Assembly: GCA_029931535.1 (NCBI GenBank) | Contig: JAQPZY010001675.1 | Coordinates: 1,296,501-1,360,500 of the forward strand | Length of the DNA stretch: 64,000 bases | Reading direction: 5' to 3' | Source of the DNA: Margaritifera margaritifera | Lineage: Eukaryota > Mollusca > Bivalvia > Unionida > Margaritiferidae | In this document: piece after piece, positions 19,891 through 30,604 of the stretch | How the letters are laid out: each line of letters begins with the position of its first letter | Position numbering within the stretch: the stretch's first letter is position 1 | The notes under the pieces: generated by a model | Databases searched by the model: none | The model's input: only the letters and a program-made list of their open reading frames with translations | What the model was told of the DNA's origin: nothing | Made by a program: the position numbers and the translations under genes

Positions 19891-20799
19891 CTAATGACCT
19901 AGGATCACTTCTCTCAAACTGTTGATTTCCAGAATATTGTCAAACTCTGCATATAAGAATGTGTTTTCCAGAGCTTCTGCAAACTGAAGATCCACAGATT
20001 GGAGTCCAGGGGCGATGGTGAAGGTTTTCACTTCCACTCGTTGTAGATGATACTTGGCTGTCGTTGTGTTCAAATTTTGACTGATGTCGTTTCCCACGCG
20101 GCGCACATAAAGTTTGGCTTCTTCGATGCTCTTTTTGCACTCATTAGCATTAGCCATCAAATGGAACACGGTACTACTTCTATTCAGCATCAGGCGTAGA
20201 TCCACACCATTCAACAAATACTTGTTTTGCACCACATGTCCAAATATAAACGATCCATCTTTTCTAACTGCGTCATTGTTTGATTTTCTTTCGGCGGTAG
20301 TTAAATTCAACATTGTGAGGTTCGTCATCCGCAGTGAACTCTCTGTCGTTGAACTTGTCCAAAGTGTTAGGTTTTCATACCACGGAGGCATCCAGATGTG
20401 TGTTCTTTGCTTCTTTTCCGTAGATCAAGTGATTTTCCAGGTACGCTCGGTAAGTGTAAGTGTCCATCCTGCTGCTCACCAGTTTGTTATTCAAATATCA
20501 ATCCACTTCGCTCAAGAACGAATGCATATAATTGTTGACGGGAGCTACTCTAGGTCGGCGCCTGGATTGATGTTGTCCACTTTGAGAACTTTGACTTTCT
20601 GGTACAAGTAACTGTTATTCAGATCGATGTAATCTTCGGTTTGTCCTTTGATTTCAAATTCGATAGGTGCTGAGGTAGTCAAAGACGATAAAGGATGAAA
20701 TTCTACCCATTGGGATTGTTGCATCGTCATCGTCGACGGTAGCATGGCAAGCAGATCGAGTTCTGACTTGGAACATTCGCAAAACTCTCGGTGCATCAT
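19891..20799 (-). pseudogene. Major-capsid-like protein (C. elegans F54H12.2-like family), frameshifted
   Basis: It starts at the Met at 20799 (MMHREFCECSKSELDLLAML). The N-terminal segment has WVEFHPLSSL and PIEFEIKGQTEDYIDLNNSY, the pattern at the start of double jelly-roll major capsid proteins. The frame stops at 20545, continues in another frame (NNYMHSFLSEVD, then DTYTYRAYLENHLIYGKEA at about 20470-20415), and returns at 20391-19891 (KYLLNGVDLRLMLNRSS, AKLYVRRVGND). At least two frame changes are needed. The family is widespread in invertebrate genomes, often annotated 'uncharacterized protein F54H12.2-like'. I assign the capsid role from the N-terminal pattern and the neighbours. The C-terminus appears shorter than I would expect. 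Confidence 0.7.
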
Positions 20800-20868
20800 T
20801 TTATTTTTTCAGCTAGTAATCAAAAACGTCTAGTTCTCTGCCAATTGTACTTCTTTTCTTATTCTTTT

Positions 20869-21249
20869 CTAAACGTGTCTATGAGGTCTGAAGAGTTTTC
20901 GACGTCTCTTTCTGCCTCGTCCTTGCTGTGGCGTAGAGGAGAAAGTAATGCCTTCGCCAGAAGGGTGAAAATAATTTATAAAGGTGTCTTGGTGCCCTAG
21001 AAGATCTTTTCCTGTTTGAATCAACACATTTTTTCCTGCTGTCATAAAGGCTTCTGTAGGATTTTGTTGGTCGATGAGTACGTTTTGGAGAAATTCGTTT
21101 CCTTGCGTCAAAGCTGCATCTTTTAATGCATGCAATCCTCGAGTGACCATACGTTTCAAGATGGGTACTACCGTACGAAAAGCTGATTTTACCATATCTC
21201 CTAAACCATGTCCTAGTTGTCGAGCGACTCCTTGGTACACAGGATGCAT
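20869..21249 (-). CDS. pVI-like basic minor capsid protein
   Basis: 126 residues with an intact frame, ATG at 21249. It begins with an amphipathic stretch (GVARQLGHGLGDMVKSAFRT, VVPILKRMVTRGLHALKDAA) and ends with a basic tail (GRGRKRRRKLFRPHRH). This layout, a GxGLGxxxxxxFR helix plus an Arg/Lys C-terminus, is shared by small proteins in Polinton/adintovirus-like elements thought to resemble adenovirus pVI or core proteins. By analogy those bind membranes or DNA inside the particle. It sits between the penton-like and capsid-like genes on the same strand. Confidence 0.6.
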   Translation of the reverse strand: MHPVYQGVARQLGHGLGDMVKSAFRTVVPILKRMVTRGLHALKDAALTQGNEFLQNVLIDQQNPTEAFMTAGKNVLIQTGKDLLGHQDTFINYFHPSGEGITFSSTPQQGRGRKRRRKLFRPHRHV

Positions 21250-21269
21250 CGGTTTTTAGAATTCACTGG

Positions 21270-22140
21270 AGATTCGTTTTCAAAAATGTAGCGTCACTGT
21301 GACTTTTCCTTTCAAGAATACAATATTTTGTCCAAGATCTTTTTTATACCAATATGGACACAGTCTAAGTACGGTTTACTGACATAAAGATAATGAGGAT
21401 GTACAATTCTCGGTGAACGTGATACGTGTTTCCTCCTTTATCGTAAGCAGCTATGGCAGAATCCACTTTGAAAGGAACGACTCGCAGCACGGAACAGCTG
21501 TGTTTCATACAACGTTATATTGGACGACATCAGAAGACACAAACATCAAATTCGGTCCTTCGTTCAATTCGATAGGGAAGCGAAAATACTTGTAGAATCG
21601 ATCATTGTTGTGAATGTCTTTTGAATGCGGTGCTATGTTCGTGTTTCACCCAGAATAGCAAACAAACTGGGAGAAAATCTGATAGACAGTGTTTTGCGGT
21701 CGGAAAAATACGTTTGACGACGGTGAGAAATTGTATAGTGCTCGATCAGTTTTATCCAGTGCTTTGCCAAACTGATCATTGAATATAGCTGAAATGGTTT
21801 GACGAGATGTCGAGCAATAAAATTAAATTTCTGCAGCAACATTCAATTCGGGATTCGCCGGTGATGGTGTTTTGGATTCGTAAATGAGAGGATAATTTTT
21901 GTCCAAGTGTTCTTTCACTTGTTCCTTGAACATTTCGACGGGGAAATTTGTTTGATCTCCAACCACATTCTTGACTTGAGTGGGATAAATGATTTCTACA
22001 AAAGCTACCTCCCAAAAATGGGCTTCGTGATCCAATTGTATGACTTGAGGTAATTTGGCTGTGAAACAACATAATGTGCTGTTGGGAAACACATCCGTAG
22101 AACTGTCACTCGGTAATGTTAAATAAAATTGATTATTCAT
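21270..22140 (-). pseudogene. Penton/minor-capsid-like virion protein, several frameshifts
   Basis: Starts MNNQFYLTLPSDSSTDVFPN at 22140, with AKLPQVIQL and WEVAFVEIIYPTQ shortly after. This N-terminus is common to a virion protein of invertebrate Polinton-like elements. The first frame stops at 21823. Homologous-looking sequence continues in other frames: FSPSLFAILG near 21670, NLMFVSSDVVQYNVV near 21550, a LRVVPF-type strand, then PHYLYVSKPYLDC and GKVTVTLHF near 21290. At least three breaks are needed. I infer a penton or minor capsid role from length (about 280 residues) and context; it is not proven by motif. Confidence 0.65.
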
Positions 22141-22595
22141 AGTTCGATGACTCTGGTCTCCGAAGGGTCACTCGTTGTCAAAGAAGAATGATTTTCCAAA
22201 TGTTTCAGAAGAGGGTTGCTACTGTGATTGGAAGAATTGTTGCTTTGACTGGCGTTGGCGAATCTTCCGTTGTTGTTGTTGTTACTGTCGGTATATTTCA
22301 AAGAAGAACTGGAAAGAAGATAACCAATACAACTACTGAGCGATATAATCCACAGTTGTTTATCTCCTTGTTGCAAAATCAAATTTCCAATGGCTGCTGC
22401 AATGACACAATAAACCACAAAGATTTGGCAGAAAAATACGATTTGATATTTAGTGACACGTTCTCCACACCCCACAGGGGTTGTTTTTGTAGTTCTTGAA
22501 GAGAGGAACTCTGAGAAGGAGATATAGCTGCTGTGTTTAACGGCATGGTGGTCAGTTCTACTTCTTTTTATAGTCAATGGCTCGTGAAGCGGCAA
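22137..22595 (-). CDS. Two-helix membrane protein of the virion module
   Basis: The frame contains two hydrophobic segments, YQIVFFCQIFVVYCVIAAAI and LWIISLSSCIGYLL, separated by NLILQQGDKQ. I recognise this Q-x-F-V-x-Y...LW-x-x-LSSC-x-GY pattern from small membrane proteins next to capsid genes in invertebrate Polinton-like elements. The C-terminal half is Asn/Ser-rich. The stop overlaps the next gene's start as ATGA (22140-22137). The start is unclear: Met 22595 overlaps the upstream integrase end, while an ATG at 22546 in another frame begins just after that gene's stop and would need one frame change to join. The gene may therefore also be broken. Confidence 0.6.
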   Translation of the reverse strand: MPLHEPLTIKRSRTDHHAVKHSSYISFSEFLSSRTTKTTPVGCGERVTKYQIVFFCQIFVVYCVIAAAIGNLILQQGDKQLWIISLSSCIGYLLSSSSLKYTDSNNNNNGRFANASQSNNSSNHSSNPLLKHLENHSSLTTSDPSETRVIEL

Positions 22596-22767
22596 TGCAA
22601 GAATCGAAACTTAGTGGATATCCTTTCCAACAAACTTTCACTTTTTGGAGTCGATGTTTTCCCACTTTATGCGTTCTTCGAGCGAGAATGCTTTCGATAT
22701 CTTCTTTCTTAGTCACTCATTGTAACTCAGGCAAGTAAAAGGTTCCTTTTAACACTTCTCCGTTCAT
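22558..22767 (-). pseudogene. C-terminal chromodomain-like end of a Polinton-type integrase
   Basis: Reading the minus strand from 22767: GTFYLPELQ, an in-frame TGA, then VTKKEDIESILARRTH, KVKVCWKGYP and FDSCIAASRAI before TAG at 22558. The order (ExxI-L-x-R-R, VxWKGYP, F-x-S) is that of a chromodomain as found at the C-terminus of Polinton/adintovirus retrovirus-like integrases. The Trp expected in FxSW is Cys. The catalytic part of the integrase is missing: upstream (above 22780) the sequence is AT-rich low-complexity DNA. Confidence 0.6.
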
Positions 22768-22779
22768 ATCTTACAATGT

Positions 22780-23400
22780 ACAGTTTTGTTTTACCAATGC
22801 GAAACAATTAAAAATGGTAAATTAAAAAATAAAATTGAAAATGAAAAGTTGAAAAAATTGAAAATTGAGAAAATGACATTTGAAACCTAAATTTACAAAT
22901 AAAAATTAAAATATATAAATTGAAAATGAAATTTGAAAAACAAATATTTGAAAATTAAAATGAAAAACCAAATTTGAAAATGAAAATTCATTATGAGCAC
23001 AATGAAAATGAAAATTGAGAAACAAGTATCTGAAAATGAAAATTTAAAATGAAAATTTTAAAAGATTGAAATTTAAAAGTAAATCTGGAAAGAAAAATGA
23101 TAATTTAAAATGAAAATTTAAAAAATATGGAATCTGAAAAACCACATTTGAAAATGAGAACTGAAAATGAAAAAAGAAAATTAAGCTGACAATGAAAAAA
23201 TAAAAATGAAAATTAAAAATTTTAACTTAAAAATTCAAAATTGAAAATGAAAATTTAACAAAGTAAATTAGAAAAACTAAATTTGAAACAAAAATTGAAA
23301 ATGAAAATTGAAAATGAAAATAAAGAAATCCAAAACTTTGTAAATGAAAATTGAAATGAAATTGAAAAACCCAAAACATTGACCTCTAAAGCAAGTTTAG
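22780..23400. repeat. A-rich low-complexity block of GAAAATGAAAATT words
   Basis: About 600 bp made almost only of variants of GAAAATGAAAATTGAAAA with little fixed period. It separates the integrase remnant from sequence to the right and may have replaced the rest of that gene. Confidence 0.85.
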
Positions 23401-23469
23401 AGTTAGTGGGAGCTTTAAAACGCGTCTTTAAACAAAATGGTCGACACCCTCTATGATGGCAAACATACA

Positions 23470-24180
23470 AAAGCACCTAATTTCTTGTGTGATAGTATAT
23501 AAGTATATTTGTGGGTATAGTGTGTGTAAACACTCCTACCCTTGCTGGTGTGTGACCGCCTTATAATGAAGTACACGATACATATACAGTACTCCTTCAT
23601 TTTAATGCTGTCCATGGAAGCCATAGAGTATACTGCCTTATACTGATACCACCTTGTAATGAAGTACATGATACATATGATTCTCCTACTGAAATAAGGA
23701 AATGGGCTCCATGACCATACCTGCCTTTTAACACGAACTGTGTTATAATGACTGGTCTTATAGTGAGGAAGTGCTTTATTCCCAACTGAATTCCACAGTT
23801 TTAAGTACTTGAATACACAAATGAGCCAATATTAATAACATAATGCACTGTCCATGGGAGCCATAGAGTTTACCACCTTAAAGTGAGACCACCTTATAAT
23901 AAAACACATGATACAGTTCTCCCTCATTATAACTCTGTCTGTGGAAACCATAGAATATATCACCTAACAGTGAGACCGCCTTATAATATGATACAGGTCT
24001 CCCTCATTATAATGCTGTCCATGGGAGCCATATAGTATAACACGTTATAAAGAAGTACATGATTCATATGATTCTGCTACTGAATAATGAAATGGGATCC
24101 ATGACCATACCCGCCTTATAACAGAAACCGTGTTATAATGAAGGGCATGATAGTGAGGAAGTGCCATACTTAAGTAAAAA
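23470..24180. repeat. Degenerate tandem region with CCTTATAATGAAGTAC words
   Basis: Phrases such as 'CCTTATAATGAAGTACAYGA', 'CTGTCCATGGRAGCCATAGA', 'GGGMTCCATGACCATACC' and 'GATAGTGAGGAAGTGC' recur two to six times. One longer unit of about 120 bp (near 23650-23775) returns near 24045-24170. No gene recognised. Confidence 0.7.
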
Positions 24181-24294
24181 GTGTAAACAATAGCTGAATG
24201 GCGTAGATCTGAGTCTTCCATGTTTCCAGTGTTTCGCATGTTGCACAGATAACATTATATAGTATGTAGAGTAAGGTTACATAGGACATTCTTG

Positions 24295-24295
<1 letters not shown>

Positions 24296-24341
<46 letters not shown>
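24296..24341. repeat. (AC)n microsatellite
   Basis: About 23 AC units; nothing else is recognised up to 24700. Confidence 0.95.
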
Positions 24342-24345
<4 letters not shown>

Positions 24346-24707
24346 TGCACAGGCTGAGCACAAGACCTGTTGAAATTACTTTCTCTTGCCCCGCTGTATC
24401 CCAGATGTTGAATGTAAATGTACAGCTATCCCTTCCAATTCTTTGTCATAAATGACATACTGAAAAGGATGAAAGATTATAATATATTTTTTTGATGCCC
24501 TATTTACATATCACAGCTACGTTACTGCGCGATTGTTTTAGCCAGACAAGTTTACCATATAATGACTGCCAACAAAAATTATAAACACCTGCCAGCAAAA
24601 AAACAACACAAAAACCCCTGATCAAATTAATTAGAAAGACTAGAAGATTCTTGCTGCTGATTTTAAAATGCAATAGTCATTACAATATCGATAATCCATG
24701 TACAAAA

Positions 24708-25650
24708 ATTTGCACCTCCATTTAATATTCAGACAAGGCTAAATTTCCCAATTTGCACCTCCATTTAATATTCAGACAAGGCTAAATTTCCCAATTTGCA
24801 CCTCCATTTAATATTCAGACAAGGCTAAATTTCCCAATTTGCTCCTCCATTTACTATTCAGACAAGGCTAAATTTCCCAATTTGCACCTCCATTTAATAT
24901 TCAGACAAGGCTAAATTTCCCAATTTGCTCCTCCATTTAATATTCAGACAAGGCTAAATTTCCCAATTTGCACCTCCATTTACTATTCAGACAAGGCTAA
25001 ATTTCCCAATTTGCACCTCCATTTAATATTCAGACAAGGCTAAATTTCCCAATTTGCACCTCCATTTAATATTCAGACAAGGCTAAATTTCCCAATTTGC
25101 ACCTCCATTTACTATTCAGACAAGGCTAAATTTCCCAATTTGCACCTCCATTTAATATTCAGACAAGGTGCAATTTCCCAATTTGCTCCTCCATTTAATA
25201 TTCAGACAAGGCTAAATTTCCCAATTTGCACCTCCATTTAATATTCAGACAAGGCTAAATTTCCCAATTTGCTCCTCCATTTAATATTCAGACAAGGCTA
25301 AATTTCCCAATTTGCTCCTCCATTTACTATTCAGACAAGGCTAAATTTCCCAATTTGCACCTCCATTTAATATTCAGACAAGGCTAAATTTCCCAATTTG
25401 CTCCTCCATTTAATATTCAGACAAGGCTAAATTTCCCAATTTGCTCCTCCATTTAATATTCAGACAAGGCTAAATTTCCCAATTTGCTCCTCCATTTACT
25501 ATTCAGACAAGGCTAAATTTCCCAATTTGCACCTCCATTTAATATTCAGACAAGGCTAAATTTCCCAATTTGCTCCTCCATTTAATATTCAGACAAGGCT
25601 AAATTTCCCAATTTACACCTCCATTTAATATTCAGGCAAGGATAAGTTCA
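24708..25650. repeat. 43-bp satellite, 22 copies, with a 4-unit higher-order pattern
   Basis: The unit is TTTGCACCTCCATTTAATAT followed by TCAGACAAGGCTAAATTTCCCAA. Two diagnostic positions vary (GCACC/GCTCC and TTAATATT/TTACTATT). Copies 14-17 and 18-21 repeat the same order of variants: T/A, T/C, A/A, T/A. That makes a 172-bp higher-order unit. Copy 11 carries a private GTGCAATT change. There is no spacer, so it is not a CRISPR-like array. Confidence 0.95.
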
Positions 25651-25839
25651 ACTTTGATTAATACAAACCAAAAGAAATAGAATGTGTTAGTAAATTAAGT
25701 GTCTTAATTTTTAGTTGGCACATGAAACAATTTGCAGTATATTTTAAACTAGTACTATACTGTATAATGATTCATTAATATTTATTTATTTATTTGTTTA
25801 TTTTGGTAGGGATTGGGCAACATATAATGCCCATAACTA

Positions 25840-25841
<2 letters not shown>

Positions 25842-25920
<79 letters not shown>
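25842..25920. repeat. (TC)n microsatellite
   Basis: About 39 TC units, preceded by an ATTTATTTATTTGTTTATT tract and followed by CATGAGCATGATTTA. Similar flanks occur at the (CT)n of 30684. Confidence 0.95.
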
Positions 25921-25922
<2 letters not shown>

Positions 25923-26144
25923 GAGCATGATTTACAGTCCCGGCCTGCTCTAACAGTTAACAGAACCACGTCACACAAAATACCTACTTTTGTACAAGGT
26001 AATTGAGGTTCAGATATCATTTCATGAAGTTGTACAGATTTTCAGATTTTTCATTGCTAATGAATTACCAAACTCAGAATCTTAAAAATGATCTCAAAAT
26101 TATTTATATTCAACATACTACAATACTTACAATTTGTTCATCAC

Positions 26145-26530
26145 AAGGTTAAACTTCTCATATAAAGTGGGTTTGGTAACTATATGTGTTGTCCCTCACA
26201 ATGTTAAGCTTCTCATATAAAGTGGGTTTGGTAACTATATGTGTTTCATATAAAGTGGGTTTGGTAACTATATGTGGTCCCTCACAAGGTTAATCTTCTC
26301 ATATAAAGTGGGTTTGGTAACTATATGTGGTCCCTCTCAAGGTTAATCTTCTCATATAAAGTGGGTTTGGTAACTATATGTGGTCCCTCACGAGGTTAAT
26401 CTTCTCATATAAAGTGGGTTTGGTAACTATATGCGGTCCCTCACATATAAATTGGGTTTGGTAACTATATGTGGTCCCTCTCAAGGTTAATCTTCTCATA
26501 TAACGTGGCCCTCACGAAGTTAATCTTCTC
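26145..26530. repeat. About 53-bp tandem repeat, 7-8 irregular copies
   Basis: The unit is CTTCTCATATAAAGTGGGTT, then TGGTAACTATATGTGGTCCC, then TCACAAGGTTAAT. Some units are shortened (near 26245 and 26440). Confidence 0.9.
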
Positions 26531-26678
26531 ATATAAATAAAGAATGAATAAATATTCATGTTTACTCATCAAAGATTTGTACATGATCAGTCCCAGTCTA
26601 TATTACCTATAGATGTCTGAATAGAACAAATAAACGAACAACAGGAGGAATAATGCTGTCCCTGGAATACTGTTTGGA

Positions 26679-26679
<1 letters not shown>

Positions 26680-26726
<47 letters not shown>

Positions 26727-26727
26727 A
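26680..26727. repeat. (GAAA)n microsatellite
   Basis: About 12 units. Confidence 0.95.
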
Positions 26728-26879
26728 CGGCAAGCTCTGAAAATAACTTACACCGCTAAAGCAAAATGTTGAAATGCCATATTTTTCTATGAACGTGGTA
26801 TTTATTGGTAGGTGTATAAGTTAAGAATTAGTGATATATTTTTAGTTATATATACACTGCATCAGCAACACTGCCGATA

Positions 26880-27050
26880 TATCTATGCCGATAATGATTT
26901 TTTATTCTGATTGTAAAGACCTTTTTTTTCGGACAGATTTATCGATAAAGACCATCCGAATAAGAAAAAAATCGTTATCGGGACAGATTTATCGATAAAG
27001 ACCATCCGAATAAAAAAAATCGTTATCGGGACCGATTTATTAACTTACTA
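26880..27050. repeat. 51-bp tandem duplication with an inverted partial copy
   Basis: GGACAGATTTATCGATAAAG, then ACCATCCGAATAA and AAAAATCGTTATCG, occurs twice in tandem (about 26932-27035). The left flank (CCGATAATGATTTTTTATTC, then TGATTGTAAAGACC) matches its complement, giving a partial hairpin. Confidence 0.7.
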
Positions 27051-27409
27051 CAACATCTACTGTATAGTGTTGGTTGTTTGCCAGGGCTACTTGACAGTAC
27101 TGAGCAAACAGCAATGATCAGCTTTAATTTACTTAAATAAACTGTGTAAACTGTTATCTCGTAGTTTTACGATGTTTTAAGTCGAACGATACCCTTATTT
27201 TATATATGTTAATTTAGATTGCTCGATTCTAAATCACATCCACACACACCAAGCTTGGAGGTACAAATGCGAATCACAATTCAGCGTCCACTATTTTGAA
27301 CTACCCGAGCTGTACCATATGATAGTCATCCAGGCTAAATTGAGTTATTTCCCTTATACTGGTATAGCGCGTGTATGTGTTGCCCTACTTCTAGAGCGAA
27401 CTTGTCATT

Positions 27410-27500
27410 TTGAAAAGGTGTGTAAGTACACGTTGTCATTTCCAAAAGGTGTGTAAGTACATGTTGTCATTTCCAAAAGGTGTGTAAGTACATGTTTTTT
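27410..27500. repeat. 33-bp repeat, 3 copies
   Basis: The unit TTTCCAAAAGGTGTGTAAGT followed by ACATGTTGTCA is repeated three times with minor changes. Confidence 0.85.
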
Positions 27501-27539
27501 TTTCAAAGCATATCTACCGGAAAAAGAAAGCAGCATTTT

Positions 27540-28080
27540 GTGAAAAAGTTCACATATGTAAAAGGAAAGACTTAATTTTACATATGTGAAAAAGAATTTC
27601 AAACGTGGAGTGTTTTAAAAGATACGTGAAATATGTGCAATACTCTTTTCACATGTGTTTTTTAAAATAATTTTCTTTTTTTATGTATGAAATAGTTTGA
27701 CTTCACGTCACATATGTGAAAAAGAAATTCGCATATGTAAAAAAGTTTTCCACATATGTGAAATAATTATTTTCCATATATAATAAAAAGAATTTCGCCT
27801 ACGTGAAAAATAGTAGTAAAAATAATTTCACATATTAAAGACGTCATTTCGATTATGTGATTTTTTTACATATAAAAAAAATATTTTTCAAATATGTTAC
27901 AAAAGTTTACATATGTGAAATGAATGACTTATATATGGGAAAAAAATTTCACACATGTAAGAAAGAATTTTACACATGTGCCAAACAACTTCACAAATAT
28001 TAAAAATAATTTTGTCTCACAAACACGAAATAATCTTTGCCATATATATGAAATAGTATTATTTCAAGTATGTAAGAAAA
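27540..28080. repeat. Cluster of CACATATGTG-type palindromes
   Basis: Words of the form TTCACATATGTGAAA or ACACATGTGC recur about nine times in 430 bp (for example near 27551, 27578, 27708, 27750, 27910, 27972), spaced irregularly in A/T-rich DNA. No ordered period and no coding frame. Two inverted copies anywhere can pair, so it could fold extensively. Confidence 0.65.
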
Positions 28081-29600
28081 TAAGGTTAAAACTCTTGACA
28101 TAGGTCACAAAGTACAAAATGTATTGTCATGTTAGTCATGATATCTGAGAATTCTTGCAAAAATACCTAGTATATGCAAATCAATCTAAAAGAAAGAAAG
28201 AAGGATATATAGATGGACAGATAAATTGATCCACAACACACTGCCACAGAGCGTTTTCAAAAGTACATCCATAAACGAGACAGATGGGAAAACAAAAGGT
28301 CAGTACCATTCAGTCCTGATGAAAATTACAGAGGAAAAAAAATATGATATTCCACTTGATACCCTCTACCAGGAGTGTACTGGGTAAGCAACTCGGCCCT
28401 GGACTTATCTGCCGGGACAGGCCCGGGGTTTTGCTCACACCAGCAAAACACCGGTAAAAACGGATTTTTTTGCGGCGGCCCACAGGATTTGTCCCGGTAT
28501 GCCCAATGGCCAATACACCACTGCCCTCTACCCTCCATGGTACAATCCTAAATCGACAGGCTCATCAAAATATTGGGGTATATTCATAGCAGAAAATCTT
28601 CCTGGTCAAAGCGTACGTTAGAAACAAGACAAAAAACACGCTGAAATTCATGAATAAATTTTTACAAGCATTTAAACAAATCAAACACAGTTAAAGATTG
28701 AGCCAAACTCAAACTTTCTTCACTTGAAAAATAATTAAAAATCAAACAGGTTATATATCCCTGAGTTGCAATTGGAACATCGCTCAGCCATTTCCGTTGA
28801 GAAATAACCTCGGATGAAGTTGTAGGAATAAACATAAATTTGATGGGTTTGGTGATTCAGCAGATATGTTGCATCAGAAAAGTGTTGCTACAGAATAGGC
28901 CGACGATGTTCGAATTGTGACTTTGTCTCCTTCCGCCGCTATATTGGGCCGGGATTAACAACAGAAGTTCCGAATATAGTTCTCAATGGTGGCGAATTAC
29001 ATCCGAGGTTTCTTTCTCGACTTGACAGAAAAGGCTAAGGATGTTCCGATTGCCCTGAGTTGGTGAATAGACAAGACATTCTTTCTTTCAAGGCTGATCT
29101 ACAGTCATACACATGTAACTAAAAGTATTGACCGGTCGTTCATTCATTCATTCATCATGCCGCCATACTCATTCATTTTATTCACTCGTTCTTTCATCAT
29201 CGCCCATCATTCATGCATCATCCACTTACACCTCATTTACATATCTGATCTCAAAGTCATGAGATGGTAAAACCTTGGAGCTTGAGATTTTGTGTTAAAC
29301 CAATCACAGATGACTTTACATTTGAAAGACATCTTTTGATTGGCTGAAACTGAAAACTCATCCTCAAACTCAAACTTTTTTTATTTCCAGGCCGGTACAA
29401 TACACTTTCACTCATTCTCATTTTTGTTCAGCCTCCGATTGTATATCACTTGCATCTAAGTTTATATCCTGTACTTTTGAATGATTAATCTTTCTGTTGC
29501 CAAACAATAGATAAAAAAATAAAAAAATTGAAAAAAATAACATGTAACGGTCCAATACTTTTGACTGCGTATTCCACGTAATACACTATAATTAGAGGGT
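28081..29600. other. No gene recognised
   Basis: A GC-richer patch at 28370-28510 gives overlapping minus-strand frames (FCWCEQNPGPVPADKSR) that I cannot place; it could be an old transposon piece. (ATTC)n-like ATTCATTCATTC occurs near 29140. The rest is featureless. Confidence 0.4.
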
Positions 29601-29653
29601 TCGGGGTTTGGATTTACTGGCTGAGTTAGATCGATAGATGTATGGATGGATGG

Positions 29654-29682
29654 ATACACACACACGTGTGTGTATATATATA

Positions 29683-29750
<68 letters not shown>

Positions 29751-29776
29751 CATAGATATATATATATGTGTGTGTG

Positions 29777-29853
<77 letters not shown>
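29654..29853. repeat. Compound (CA)n-(TA)n-(TG)n-(TA)n-(AG)n microsatellite
   Basis: CACACACA near 29657, TA repeats from about 29671 to 29752 and 29779-29808, TGTGTG between them, then about 22 AG units to 29853. Spurious frames run through on both strands. Confidence 0.95.
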
Positions 29854-29858
<5 letters not shown>

Positions 29859-30604
29859 AATAAATGTTACAATTACGCTGCAATCGTTGCTCCATATCTG
29901 CTTTCAAAGGCTTCCTTTGTAAACTTTCCAATTTTGCGGATCACTTTTATCTCGTTGAATTAATTAGTTCAAAACATTTCAACATACTTAGTCTGCTCCT
30001 GTAATATTTTTGTATCAACATCTAGGATCATCATGCGTTTTACGGCTGATAGAAAAATGATACCCGACTTTAATATCACAATTACTGCATGCTCAACAGC
30101 CTCTCCCATATCGTTCAATTCTATTTCCACCAGCTACCCATTTTTCAATCCTCAAATTGAGAATCTGATAAAAACAAGCATTTTGGTAAGAGTCGACCTA
30201 TGTTCCTCATTATACAATGATTTAATTCACTGAGATCGCATTGTTACAGCTATCGTACACCATATTGATGTTGTCTTCATTCCCTATCAACTCCTTTTAT
30301 TGTTGCTAGATATGTATTATCAATAATGTGTCATCTAAACACATACAGTCTGTGAAAGCGGAAACGGGTTAATTGGAATATCTTTCTCAAATCATCGAAT
30401 ACAGGAATTCTGCGTCATTATTGCAGCTGACGGTATTATAATTTAATTTGCACACTTTGAAAATTATTGTTATTGTTCTCTTGATAATAATCGCATTTGT
30501 TTATTGTTGTAATATACGGTGTTCACAGATAAGACTAATTAGACAAATTGATTTAAAAAGTGAGAAGGGAAATTCTCCCATATGTTAGAGATAACAGCAC
30601 CACA
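29854..30604. other. No gene recognised
   Basis: AT-rich sequence without repeats or supported frames. Confidence 0.4.

Noticed and set aside
24708..25650. CRISPR-like array
   Set aside because: 43-bp units are directly head to tail with no unique spacers, in a eukaryotic context.
28310..28538. Minus-strand Cys/Pro-rich frames as a possible gene
   Set aside because: Two overlapping frames of about 70 residues in a GC-richer patch, no recognisable domain; left as unassigned sequence.
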